Part shown: one piece after another, positions 1 through 8,308 of the stretch | How positions within the stretch are numbered: position 1 is the first letter of the stretch | Layout of the letters: the number at the start of each line of letters is the position of its first letter | From: Utricularia gibba | Lineage: Eukaryota; Streptophyta; Magnoliopsida; Lamiales; Lentibulariaceae | Length of the DNA stretch: 30,000 bases | Direction of reading: 5' to 3' | Assembly: GCA_002189035.1 (NCBI GenBank) | Contig: NEEC01000028.1 | Location: 105,001-135,000 of the forward strand | The notes under the pieces: model-generated | The model's input: the letters and a program-made list of their open reading frames with translations, nothing else | What the model was told of the DNA's origin: nothing | Databases searched by the model: none | Program-made: the position numbers and the translations under genes

Positions 1-620
1 CCCGATCCTACTAGACTGACTAGCGCATTGCTTTTAGATTCTCCGCTTTCCCTCTAGTCTAGCTCATAGCCAACTCTCATCCCCGGTTTACCCGCTCATT
101 GTTCTTGCTCTACCTGCGCTTCATGATGTAGACAAAGGGCGTAACGCGTATTTTCTATGTTCTAATCCGGAAGGTTGCAAGAAAATGAATTGAATTTGGT
201 GGCTGCGGAGAACTAGGGCGACTAAAAGGAGCGGCATAGGACATCAATGAAGGATTCATGACTCATGAAAAAGAGAATAGTAAAGAAAAAAAGGGCGATT
301 AGTAAAGAATTCTTAGCCCTAGTTGCTAGAAGTGAAAGACAGCATAAGAGTGGACTCAATGATAGATAAGAAACCACCAGGATATAGTTCTCTATGAGCA
401 ACGGAGAGAAGGGCGTTTAGCCTTGGGAAAGTCAAACCTGGGGATCTTAGGTTGCCCCCTGCCTGCGGAACTGCAAGGTGAGCAACCAGGATCACAGAAA
501 CAGAGTAGGCACTTTATGGAGTGCACCCTAGTAAGGGCTCAGATGTCGAAGTGGGTCCGCTACCTCCATTGGTATTGTTTACTCGTACGTGATGCGGCGG
601 AAACGAATAAAGGGATTGGT
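1..620. other. anonymous intergenic DNA
   Basis: No gene, tRNA or rRNA is recognisable on either strand. One open frame (423-674, plus) begins in unidentified sequence and runs into the mosaic repeat, whose words form its C-terminus, so it is probably accidental. The words agggcgtaacgc (about 137) and tagccaactctcat (about 67) recur elsewhere in the window, near 22,883 and 2,150. Confidence 0.5.
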
Positions 621-800
621 CGAGTTCTTCAAACCGTAGGCCGGTACCTTTCGGTCGAGTACTTCGTGCCGTAGGCCGGTCCCTAACTAAAGAGCTTCTT
701 CAAACCTCCGGCGATAGGGAGAGGTTGGAAAGTGCTCGACCGTGGCGGGGACCGGCCGGAATGCGGGAGTTCGTTTGCGGTAGGTTTGAAAGAAAGACTT
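621..800. repeat. mosaic repeat locus
   Basis: This patchwork is built from words that recur across the window: ttcaaaccgtaggccggt, tcggtcgagtacttcgtgcc, ccctaactaaagagcttctt, ggcgatagggagaggttgg, ctcgaccgtggcgggg, accggccggaatgcgggag and ttcgtttgcggtaggttt. It lacks the accaattgaaggcc core. No coding function is apparent. Confidence 0.8.
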
Positions 801-991
801 TTAGGGATGTCTTGCTGCTTTTAGACTCGACAAAAAGAGAAGCTGGAATTACATTGTGCCATTCATCCTGATTCAAAGCGCTCTCTTACTTACACTGGGA
901 CGGACAGCTTCACGCTTGATCTTCTAGGCTTACTGCCCACAGGCTTCCTCGTTCTATTCACTATTCTAATCATTCTCAACATTCGTTCCCC

Positions 992-1363
992 TTGACTGCC
1001 ACGAAAAACCAAGCTCTACTACATAAGGTTTCGAGAAGAAAGAAGTTTGAAATCCTGTCCTTTACTAGTGGCACATTCCGGCAGCAACTAGATAAAAAAT
1101 CGAGAAATTGTCACGATGGAAGACTAAGCGGTGCCCTGACTTCCTTGATGAATAGGTCCTTCTTTTTGAAACGACTATCTCGCTCTAAAGGGGGAGAGGC
1201 ACGGAGTGGTGAACCTCTGATTAAAGAAATTGATCCTCAAAGGCTATATCAATACTCTACTATTCTTTACAACTTCCTATGGACAAGAGGAAGCCTATTC
1301 ATGTGTGATTTCGCCCGCCCCATATTAAACCATTGCTGGGGCTGTAAGCGCGGCTTTTGTTAA
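992..1363 (+). CDS. unrecognised 123-codon open frame
   Basis: This ATG-initiated frame encodes a basic, Lys/Arg/Ser-rich protein with no signal peptide, clear membrane segment or family motif that I recognise. It ends in a Cys-containing tail (residues about 104-123) with no convincing zinc-binding spacing. It has no repeat words inside it and no recognised neighbour. The length exceeds what chance often gives, but plant mitochondrial intergenic DNA commonly holds frames of this size. It may be a chimeric or chance ORF; conservation in related genomes would decide. Confidence 0.2.
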   Translation: MTATKNQALLHKVSRRKKFEILSFTSGTFRQQLDKKSRNCHDGRLSGALTSLMNRSFFLKRLSRSKGGEARSGEPLIKEIDPQRLYQYSTILYNFLWTRGSLFMCDFARPILNHCWGCKRGFC

Positions 1364-2395
1364 GTTTACTTAGATTGGTTGAACCTTTCACCAAGGTTCC
1401 TCGAGGACTGATCCCCGGGTAAAGAAGACAGAGACAGAAAGAGAAAGAAGGACTTACTCCACTCTATTGACTCTACTTACTTCCCTTACAGGACAGGATT
1501 ATCAACTAAACGAATTCCTTCACTTCGTTCACCCGGAATGGAAATGAAGCGAGTTAAAGAACAGAGCGGAGCGAGTAGAGAAAAGAGCGTAATGAAATGA
1601 AGCGAGTAGAAAAAAGTGAAGGTAGAACGAAACGAGTGTAACATTAGTGAAACGAGTAGAAAGAGTCAAAATTGCACTCGCATCACTAGAGAACCCGAAA
1701 TCTGATTCAATACGAGACTAGACTATTCAAAGCATCAAGAAGAAAATGTCTAAAACTCTCCCGGGCAGGCACGCTCCAGGGTTTTGAGTGAATCCACACT
1801 TTTCAAAAGAATGAGATTGGTTTGCTACTCTTCTTTAGATTCAGATATTCCAGCTAAAGCCATTCTTTTCTGCATCTTGACTTCTTCCGGATAGAAGCCA
1901 GATTGCTCTGCTCTGAAAGGTACGTCGCCGCTAGAGCTTCTGCACTCCTTCCTTCAACATCCTACACTTCGCTGTGACTAGAGCTCTTTATCTCCAAAAA
2001 CTCCAAAAGCATAGTGTTCGAAGCGAGAGACCGCGTTTAGGCTAGAGAGCCTTTGATTGAGTCAGCGAGTAGGTCGCATAGGAACGAGAGAAGAAGCTTG
2101 TTCAGTCTACTTTTGCTTTGGTGCAACGAAGTGAGTCAGATCTGATCTTAGCCAACTCTCATTTGACTAAAGTCTCTTAGATGCTCCGAGCCACAGTTAT
2201 CAGTAACACACATTCCTTACGCAACTTTCGATTCCGCTCGTTTCTATACTCGTTCCACTTCTAAACACTATACTCGCTTCATTTTATTCCGGGTGGGAAC
2301 AAGGAAAGAAGTCTTCAAGGCAGGACCCCGGAGACCACATTCTAGTAAGAGGAAAGGAAGCTAGACCTGATAGGCAATCAAGGCTGCATGTAATT
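1364..2395. other. anonymous intergenic DNA with GAGCGAGT-type repeats
   Basis: I see no gene. Two clusters of a second short repeat family lie here, at about 1,534-1,660 and 2,228-2,290. They are built from gaatggaaatgaagcgagt, gagcgagtagaa, aacgagtgtaac and their complements. The rest shows no recognisable homology. Confidence 0.5.
1534..1586. repeat. 53-bp inverted repeat, copy A
   Basis: These 53 bases are, by eye, an exact reverse complement of 25,867-25,919. The flanking bases diverge at once on both sides. This is in the size range of plant mitochondrial repeats that recombine rarely. It belongs to the GAGCGAGT-type family, but this pair is much longer than the other matches. Confidence 0.85.
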
Positions 2396-2397
2396 CA

Positions 2398-2540
2398 GTA
2401 ATCGTTGATGGGCCAGTAAACAGCATCTTCCTGCACAGGAACTCCCTTAGTTTTGGGTTTGAAGGCATAAGCAGATCCTCTTAAAGTGTTGAAGAAGCTC
2501 TTGCCACTGTCGGCATTACCTATGTTTAAGGAAAAAAAAA
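2398..2540 (-). other. unidentified minus-strand coding-like fragment
   Basis: Read on the minus strand, a frame upstream of a TGA near 2,410 gives about 42 well-formed codons ending EDAVYWPINDY. It includes a GNADSGKSFF stretch and follows a T-run (about 2,529-2,537, minus sense) where a frame slip could lie. It has no ATG and no family I can name. Its composition looks more like a real protein end than the surrounding frames. It may be a relic of transferred nuclear or other DNA. Confidence 0.25.
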
Positions 2541-2789
2541 GTGCGATCTTCTGGCAAAGCAAACCTTGTAAATAAATACGGATGAGCCCGTGGGATGAGA
2601 CTTTACTTCAGATCCTACTCTTCTTGAAATTGTAGCGCTGGTTCTGCTTTCACATCTGGATGCCGAGAATCGTCTTTCTATCTACAAAGAGCAGGCATGT
2701 GTGTGACTTTAGGATAAGGCGCTATTTGCCATTGAGCTTTCTTTTAATATGCCTTTATGTATAACCGGTCTTGGCAAGAATGCCTTTTT

Positions 2790-3010
2790 TTAGAAGAAGC
2801 AGCGGTGGACGAAGTGAAGAATGAGGGCAATAGTTGAGTTCAAAGGGCAACCGATGCCATATAGACAATAAGAACAAAAAGAAGAGAATTTTGTAGAGAG
2901 ATGAATGTCATTTTTTTGAAGTAAAAAACTAAGGACTCTAGAGCCTAAATGACCTAAATGTTGATGCCAGATGTCGCCTGAGACGCCAGAAGCAAGCAAG
3001 CCATGCAAGT
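2790..3010 (-). mobile_element. Ty1/copia fragment (GAG-pre-integrase zinc finger)
   Basis: The minus-strand translation contains IWHQHLGHLGSRVLSFLL followed by CSYCLYG. This is the H-x-H...C-x2-C layout of the GAG-pre-integrase/integrase zinc-binding region of copia polyproteins, where WHxRLGHP is the hallmark. The frame slips after the second Cys, and no integrase core, protease or LTR follows. It is a dead fragment, presumably of nuclear origin as usual for LTR retroelements in plant mitochondria. The family call is fairly firm; the exact ends are not. Confidence 0.7.
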
Positions 3011-3336
3011 GTGGTGAAACGAGACCCCTGCTTGCCCTCGATCATGAGGCCGTAAGCTATAATCGACATATGATGCTAGAACTTTTGAAAGGAAAATCCA
3101 AAAAATGAGTACTGATGAAGGCTGGAGCCCTATCTATGGACTGCTTTTAGGGGAAGAGAAGCATCCAAATCTTTAGCATAAAGGGCCCATGAGTTTCCCA
3201 CCGTTCTACAGAAGAGGCGGTTTTCTTTTCGTGCTTCTTGACCACTGCTCAGAGCTTGTCAAGGAAGACTCGCCCGACCGGGTCGGCCTTTTTTTTTCGG
3301 TGCTAGCATCAGAGCAAATAGCTTTTTAGCCATCTG
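3011..3336. other. anonymous intergenic DNA
   Basis: No gene is recognised. The only structured spot is a short GC-rich inverted repeat (ccgacc/ggtcgg) followed by nine T at about 3,275-3,297, just upstream of the trnM relic. I do not call it a terminator. Confidence 0.45.
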
Positions 3337-3390
3337 ACCTACTTGACTCAGCGGTTAGAGTGGGTTCGCATCCTCATCCTCTAGTAAGTA
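3337..3390 (+). pseudogene. trnM: trnM(CAU) relic lacking the anticodon arm
   Basis: The first 25 bases (acctacttgactcagcggttagagt) match the acceptor and D-arm half of the plastid-type elongator tRNA-Met found in plant mitochondria. A ggttcgcatcc T-loop-like stretch follows directly, then agtaagt plus A, which pairs with the 5' acceptor acctact with one mismatch. The anticodon arm and variable loop are missing, leaving about 54 bases. It cannot decode, so it is a deletion-derived pseudogene. An intact trnM must lie elsewhere, or the tRNA is imported. Confidence 0.65.
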
Positions 3391-3609
3391 TAAGTATAGA
3401 GATGAACGCTACAGAGACTCTGTTGTGTTCATTTCTATATAAAAGGCGACTGGGATTGAGGCTGAAACCTCAACAGACCAACAGCGGAAATAGCAGCAGC
3501 GCTTGTCTTTCTATCGATTCTGGTTAAGAGCCCTAACTTTTCCAGATGCTTTAGCCAAGCTTACATGTCAGACTTTTCCATCGGATCTATATCTTGAAGA
3601 ATTTAGAGA

Positions 3610-4071
3610 TTGACCGGAAAACAAACTTTCAGCAAGTCGGGTAAGATTTGGTACTCAAGAGTCAAAGCCATGAAAAAGGCTGACGCCCCGGAGAGTTGGC
3701 GCGACCAAAGGGAGCCGGGGCATTCTTCTGAAGCTAAAAAAGCGAGGTGCCGTAGACCCGGGAAATCCATTTTGGTCAGGAACGATCCCAACATCCGAAG
3801 GGGCTTTTTGAGCGAGTACCTGCATGAATATAGTAGGTTTGCTGAATTACACCCTCGCCCTCATTGCTGCAACACCTGTGAAAGAAGCTCACATCGGCTT
3901 TTGCCTTTTTCTTTGCGTTGTCTTATGTTGTTCTGGGCGATGTTGCTGTTCCTATTGGTTTCGCATTGTGCGTTGTCCTACGCGCCCATTGCCTTGCGTT
4001 TTCCCCTGCGTTTGTTCTTCCTCGGTACAACGTCCATTCTTTCTGTGCGTTTGCCACGGCCTTACCCTTGA
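3610..4071 (+). CDS. unrecognised 153-codon frame with hydrophobic C-terminal part
   Basis: The first 75 residues are basic and polar. Residues about 100-145 are strongly hydrophobic with Leu/Phe runs and could form one or two membrane segments. No family is recognised. Two other frames (3,824-4,102 and 3,918-4,109) are open over the hydrophobic part, so open length is weak evidence there. The word gcgaccaaagggag near 3,696 recurs near 13,159. A soluble head fused to membrane segments is the general shape of chimeric mitochondrial ORFs linked to male sterility, but nothing here proves expression. Confidence 0.2.
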   Translation: MTGKQTFSKSGKIWYSRVKAMKKADAPESWRDQREPGHSSEAKKARCRRPGKSILVRNDPNIRRGFLSEYLHEYSRFAELHPRPHCCNTCERSSHRLLPFSLRCLMLFWAMLLFLLVSHCALSYAPIALRFPLRLFFLGTTSILSVRLPRPYP

Positions 4072-4336
4072 TTTCTTTCCGACCTCTAGGCACTTCAAGT
4101 GAAAGCTAAATCAAAGGCGGGACAGAGACAGGGGTTGCTGTTTCAGTTCAAGAGTCTACAGACCTGACCGGACAAAAAAAAAAGTCGTTTCAGTAACACA
4201 CAGTGGTCCGGTCAATGTGCCGACAAAGAAGCGCGATTACGCTGTTCGGGCAGGCGCGTGTTCTGACGAGAAGAGCTAGAGCTTCAACGGGGTTATATGA
4301 AGTCGTGAAGGGGAATAAGCAAGTGGCCTCTTAGAT

Positions 4337-4744
4337 TTGACTTCTTCCCGTTCTCTCCCTATCGGTCGAGCCACTTCGTTCCTCGGCTTTTTTCGAGCTC
4401 TCCCTACCTCTCACTTCGTTCGAGCCCGAAAAACTACCGCATTCAAACCCGATAGCATGAAAACCTACCGCATTTTCCCTGACGGTCGAGATCTTGAAAC
4501 CGTAGGCCGGTCCGTAGGCGATAGGGAGAGGGATTCTTTCCTCTTCTCCATCGAGGCGCTATGGTTTTGCCTTGATACTGTGGTCAAAGAACTAATCAAC
4601 GAGGAGACCCGGCTCCCAACGAATGGAAAGATCTGCTCCATAGCCATACCATTCACGGATAGAACCAGTCGGCTCGACCTCAAATACTCTAGTAAACCAC
4701 TCGATGCTCTCTCGAAATCGCGCTATAGACGAAGCTTTTTATAG
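4337..4744 (+). CDS. chimeric 135-codon frame made largely of repeat words
   Basis: Residues 1-68 are translated mosaic repeat, such as PDGRDLETVGRSVGDRER. Residues 69-135 come from unidentified sequence. It ends 53 bases from the 3' end of trnK, on the opposite strand. The same repeat-encoded peptide appears in other frames of the window (near 17,700 and 19,480), which indicates an accidental ORF created by repeat insertion. I recognise no conserved domain. Confidence 0.15.
   Translation: MTSSRSLPIGRATSFLGFFRALPTSHFVRARKTTAFKPDSMKTYRIFPDGRDLETVGRSVGDRERDSFLFSIEALWFCLDTVVKELINEETRLPTNGKICSIAIPFTDRTSRLDLKYSSKPLDALSKSRYRRSFL
4345..4540. repeat. mosaic repeat locus
   Basis: The patchwork includes ctccctatcggtcgagcc, cctacctctcacttcgttcg, cgaaaaactaccgcattc, aacccgatagcatgaaaacc, ctgacggtcgagatcttg, aaaccgtaggccggtcc and gtaggcgatagggagaggg. 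It supplies the N-terminal two thirds of the frame at 4,337-4,744. Confidence 0.8.
4553..4571. repeat. 19-bp inverted repeat, left copy
   Basis: gaggcgctatggttttgcc occurs here, and its exact reverse complement lies at 5,165-5,183. The pair encloses trnK and the palindromic repeat locus next to it. Confidence 0.8.
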
Positions 4745-4797
4745 AATCCTTTCGCCGGGATTTTTTTCTTTACTCATAGTAGAGTGTAAGGCGGGTT

Positions 4798-4870
4798 TGG
4801 GTATAGCAGGACTTGAACCTGCGACCATTAGGTTAAAAGCCCAATGCTCTACCAACTGAGCTATACACCC
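4798..4870 (-). tRNA. trnK: tRNA-Lys (UUU)
   Basis: On the minus strand the 73 bases fold as a standard cloverleaf. The acceptor gggtgta pairs with tatacccA in the usual offset, the D-arm is gctcagttggtagagc, the anticodon stem-loop is ttgggcttttaaccta with anticodon TTT, and the T-arm is gcaggttcaagtcctgc. It reads AAA/AAG lysine codons in mitochondrial translation. No CCA is encoded, so it is added after transcription. It lies between two mosaic-repeat loci with 18 bases before the next repeat, and is enclosed by a 19-bp inverted repeat. No promoter is evident. Confidence 0.97.
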
Positions 4871-4888
4871 AAATCTTAGAATGTTTAG

Positions 4889-5090
4889 GATGGATGGACC
4901 AATTGAAGGCCAGAGGCCGGAGTTCGTTTGCGGTAGGTTTTCATGCGGTAGTTATCAGGGCTCGAACGAAGTGAGAGGAGAGGTATTGTGTGAATTGCCC
5001 TCTTTCTTTTCCGCACCAACATACCCTACCGCATTCCGGCCTCTGGCCTTCAATTGGTCCCTCTGGCCTTCAATTGGTCCATCCATCCTT
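4889..5090. repeat. mosaic repeat locus with inverted ends
   Basis: The left end reads ggatggaccaattgaaggcc followed by agaggccgga. The right end carries its complement tccggcctctggcc then ttcaattggtcc, with the 20-base unit doubled, and closes with atccatcc. The two arms could form a stem of more than 30 bp around about 115 bases of other words: ttcgtttgcggtagg, ttttcatgcggtag, ctcgaacgaagtgagagg and caacataccctaccgc. The 72-codon frame inside (4,881-5,099) is repeat-encoded and not called. Confidence 0.85.
5041..5080. repeat. tandem duplication of a 20-bp repeat unit
   Basis: ctctggccttcaattggtcc occurs twice head to tail with no spacer (5,041-5,060 and 5,061-5,080). The same unit in the opposite orientation is nearly duplicated at 27,381-27,419. 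This helps define the unit boundary. Confidence 0.9.
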
Positions 5091-5164
5091 CCTTCGTAGC
5101 CAAATCCAAATCTGATGATATGCTTTGGCGATCTTACCTACCAAAGAAAAGGGGGTGGATGAAG

Positions 5165-5183
5165 GGCAAAACCATAGCGCCTC
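5165..5183. repeat. 19-bp inverted repeat, right copy
   Basis: ggcaaaaccatagcgcctc is the reverse complement of 4,553-4,571. The surrounding 5,091-5,363 holds no gene that I recognise. Confidence 0.8.
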
Positions 5184-5363
5184 AAAACAGGATAAACCCC
5201 TACTCCAACTCTATTGTTTAGTCTCTTCCATCTACTGAATTCTAAAGGCGCCCCGCCTAACGGGCTGTAAGATAGAGCTGTTGTCCTACTTGACTGGTAA
5301 GAAAGAGCTTCCGTAAGAACTGGAATACTCTTGTATGTACGGTAACCCTCTCTTCCGCTACTG

Positions 5364-6500
5364 GTGGACTGTTGCACAGAAAGGCCGACAGAAGACTCTG
5401 AAGAACTGGACGATTGGGGCATGATGAATTCCATGCTCGTCTCGTGGATATTCAACACGATCGAGCCAACACTCAGATCAACCATCACATATGTGGATGA
5501 CGCTCGCGAGCTGTGGATTGACTTGCAACAAAGATTTTATGTAGGTAACGGACCGAGAATTCAGCAGCTTCAGTTTCAGACTGCAATGTGCCGACAAGAT
5601 GGACAGCCCGTTGTTACGTATTATGGGCGATTGAAGAAGCTAATGTCATTTTACGAAACTGTTGATACGTCGACAGGAGGAGGAGCGTGTGCATCAATTT
5701 CTTATGGGTTTGGATAGCACGCTCTATGGTACAATCTGCACTCCCATTTTCTCTATGGAATCTCTGCCGAATGTAAGCCAAGCTTACTCTATGGTAATTC
5801 GTGAAGAAAGCCAAGCCACCAAACCGCTGCAAGAAATCAAGAGGAACGTAGCGAGGCGGTGGCGTTTGCTGCTCCACCAGTGCTTGCGCGATTTGCTCGG
5901 AGGAACTGGAGTAGGATGGGTTTGAATGCAGTGAGTGCAGAAAAGAAAGTTCACTTGTGGCATCGTCGATTGGGCCATCCTGCTTAAGCGGCAGTTGCCT
6001 TACTTCCTAGTGTGTCATCATTAACAGGGGTATTAGATGCAGTGGTATTTCTAAGTTATCTTCATGTGATATTTGTTTGCGAGCTAAGCAAACGAGAACG
6101 GCATTTCCTCTCAGTGATAGTCATGCTAATTCTGCTTTTGATTTGGTTCATTGTGATGTCTGGGGGCCGTATAATTACGCATCTTAGTGTGAAGCTTTCT
6201 ATTTTTTGACAATAGTGGATGATTTCTCTCGGACAGTTTGGATTTATCTGTTTGCCGCCAAAAGTGAAGTCGCTAATATGTGAGATTTTGCATGATGGTG
6301 CGAATTCGGGTTAAGAGTTTGCGCTAAGATAATGGCACCGAGTTTACTAGCTAGCGAACCTCAGGCATCATTCATCAAACAAGTATTTACAATACTCCTC
6401 AGCAGAACGGGCGCGTGAAGCGGAAACATCGTCATATCCTAAACGTGGCCCGTGCACTAAAGTTCCAAGCAAATCTTCCAATTGACTTTTGGGGCGAATG
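5364..6500 (+). mobile_element. decayed Ty1/copia retroelement (gag and integrase)
   Basis: In order: a gag domain of the UBN2 type (5,400-5,650, with WIFNTIEPTLRSTITYVDDA and a PRIQQLQ segment), a frame slip, then EERVHQFLMGLDSTLYGT (about 5,680-5,735). The protease region is lost. WHRRLGHP of GAG-pre-integrase follows (about 5,960), then the zinc-binding CDICLRAKQTRTAFPLS (about 6,060), integrase core words FDLVHCDVWGP and FLTIVDDFSRTVWIYL (to about 6,255), and a last core piece, DNGTEF and [14 protein letters not shown] (about 6,330-6,430). Several frame slips and stops make it dead. Similarity stops at NLPIDFWGE, exactly where the mosaic repeat begins. No LTR was seen. Confidence 0.88.
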
Positions 6501-6615
6501 ACCAATTGAAGGCCTACTAAAGATCTCGACCGGAGTTCGTTTGCGGTAGTTTTTCGGGCTCGACCGTGGCGGGACCGGCCGGAATGCGGTAGTTAGTTTG
6601 CGGTAGTTATCAGGT
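6501..6615. repeat. mosaic repeat locus abutting the broken copia element
   Basis: It starts directly at the copia break with accaattgaaggcctac. It continues with agatctcgaccggag, ttcgtttgcggtag, ctcgaccgtggcgggaccgg, ccggaatgcggtag and agtttgcggtagttatcagg. Its position suggests that the repeat took part in the event that truncated the element. Confidence 0.85.
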
Positions 6616-7155
6616 AGATTTGTTTCAGTAGTTGTAGTTGTTCAGTAAGGAACTGGAATTCAAGATTAGGGGGCCGGGATGTAAACTGGTAATTGTTGTT
6701 CGCAAGCAAGCGGGCGGGTTTTGAGTTGGATGTTCGAGCAAGCGTAGCCTTCAGTGCTCTACGAGAAAAGTGATATTCTACGGCAGCTACTTTCAATCGT
6801 TAGTATCGGGTATCTACTCTCGTTACTGCACTTTAACGACACCGTAGTGGCGAAAGATAGGATTGCGAGGCATGCATAGAAGCTTTCTGCACATAGACAA
6901 ACCAGCACTTTTTTTGAATTAATAGCCGTTACATGGGAGTACATCCAATGGGAAGCTTACACACACATAGACCAGCCACACAACATTACAAAGTGAACAA
7001 CAGAAGCATTGAAGACTACTAGTGATACATGCAAACACACCCAAAAAAGCAATCTACTTAGGATAGGAGTAGATCTCCACGAAAGAAAGCCCAGGATGAA
7101 AACACACACAACTTTGGGTCGACGGACTCCTTATTGGTATAGAAAGTAGAAAGAG
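6616..7155 (-). other. possible 3' untranslated tail of a nuclear-type transcription unit
   Basis: Downstream (minus sense) of the 7,156-7,428 frame lies T/G-rich DNA without mosaic repeats. It includes ttgtaatgttgtgtggctgg, a catgtaacggctattaattc stretch and an A7 run. The composition resembles a nuclear 3' UTR or LTR more than plant mitochondrial spacer. The two short minus-strand frames here (6,593-6,796 and 6,759-6,944) show no homology and are not called. This is inference from texture only. Confidence 0.3.
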
Positions 7156-7428
7156 CTAATGCTCATTTCCCGGTGGATTGGGTGGGGGATTTGCTGCTGC
7201 TGCGACAACTAGTTCTTGCCGCTCGAGGAGCAGAGCCCTCTTCCTGTCTTCCAGACCGCGAATGCGGTCCCTGATCCTTTGCATGGCTTGTCCTACGATC
7301 TCCGGATCGAGAGCTGGCGGATGCTCCCAGAACAGACCCAGCCGAAACTCCTGTCTACCCTTTTCCTCCTCTATACGTCTAACTTCACCTTCCATTTGAG
7401 TAAGTCTCACAATGGTAGCTGGCTCCAT
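7156..7428 (-). CDS. 90-codon coiled-coil protein, probably nuclear-derived
   Basis: The encoded protein is Glu/Arg-rich with two charged helical segments (residues about 8-29 and 44-73, including RIRDRIRGLEDRKRALLLER). They are separated by a Pro-containing linker, and a Pro/Asn tail ends the protein, as in a small oligomerising coiled-coil. No catalytic motif or targeting peptide is seen. Both strands are open here, but the minus frame has the coherent heptad-like pattern. A TATA-like box lies 36 bases upstream. It resembles small retroelement- or virus-associated structural proteins in general form only; I cannot assign a family. Confidence 0.4.
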   Translation of the reverse strand: MEPATIVRLTQMEGEVRRIEEEKGRQEFRLGLFWEHPPALDPEIVGQAMQRIRDRIRGLEDRKRALLLERQELVVAAAANPPPNPPGNEH

Positions 7429-7463
7429 ATCTTCCTTTGCTTTGCCAAATAAGAAAGAAGCTT

Positions 7464-7472
7464 CTATTTATA
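7464..7472 (-). promoter_or_regulatory. TATA-box-like motif
   Basis: On the minus strand tataaatag lies 36 bases before the ATG at 7,428, in the context gcctataaatagaagcttc. This form suits RNA polymerase II promoters and is not a plant mitochondrial CRTA-type promoter. The implied leader would be very short. It may be chance in AT-rich sequence. Confidence 0.3.
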
Positions 7473-7765
7473 GGCGTAGGAGGCCCTGAACCCTTTCTTA
7501 TTATTTTGAATCATTCTTGTCTTGGTTCCGTAACATGGTTCAAACCTGGCTTTTCATGAATATGGAACCCATCCACTTTATTTTGCTGAATAATTGTCCT
7601 TTCCCCGTACGGATTGGAGTACGAAAGGCCCACCCCTAAGAGCGAATAGGACTTTCTTTTTCGCGGGTATCGCCACGCGGCTTAATCCCGATCACTCCTT
7701 CAAGAATAGGAAGCAATAATAGAGTGAATCCGTCAGAGAGTACTCCCCTTTCTTAAGAGATAGAG

Positions 7766-7933
7766 CAATCGTCACTCGACAGCTCAAAACGGACCAGTAC
7801 AAAACCATGTGATCTGTCCTCGTTTACGTACCCCACTGGCACTAGCCTAACGCCCTGCCTACTCGTCTTGTTCTGGCTTATTTTTACCCTGCTACATGAT
7901 GGAAGTCCCCTCGGCCAATCGTCACTCGACAGC
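7766..7933. repeat. 18-bp direct repeat pair, 150 bases apart
   Basis: caatcgtcactcgacagc occurs exactly at 7,766-7,783 and 7,916-7,933. No other copy was noticed in the window. The 132 bases between them hold no recognised element. Confidence 0.75.
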
Positions 7934-8308
7934 ATAGTCCTTTCCTACCCCCGCCAATAGGAAGAAGGCAACTAGATACCCTTAGCCTTAGGAAAAAAAC
8001 AGGATCTGAAGCTCAGAGATAAGCAGCAAGGAAAGAAAATAGGGAAAGGATGACCTAGGCTGGATACCCCACAGGAAAGATGCATATAAAGGCTGGAACT
8101 AGAGTATGCCCATGAAAGGGTAGGATCAAAGGGTGAGAAGGGCCTTTTTTCTATGGCAGAAGGCTATTACAATTGGAACAGGAGGAGCGACTGATAAGGA
8201 GCGAACGAATGGGAGAGGAGCGAAAGGGATAGGCTTGATAAGATATAACTGGTGGTTGAGGCTTGCTAACTATAGCTTTAGCCAGGCCAGATCCCTGTTG
8301 CTTTTTCT

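Noticed and set aside
3271-3297. Intrinsic terminator-like hairpin with a T9 tract
   Set aside because: The complementary halves ccgacc and ggtcgg have almost no loop, leaving a short stem, and plant mitochondria do not rely on bacterial-type termination. No gene ends here.
7753-7935. 60-codon minus frame starting and ending in the same SSDD peptide
   Set aside because: The repeated peptide is only the translation of the 18-bp direct repeat; there is no other support for coding.
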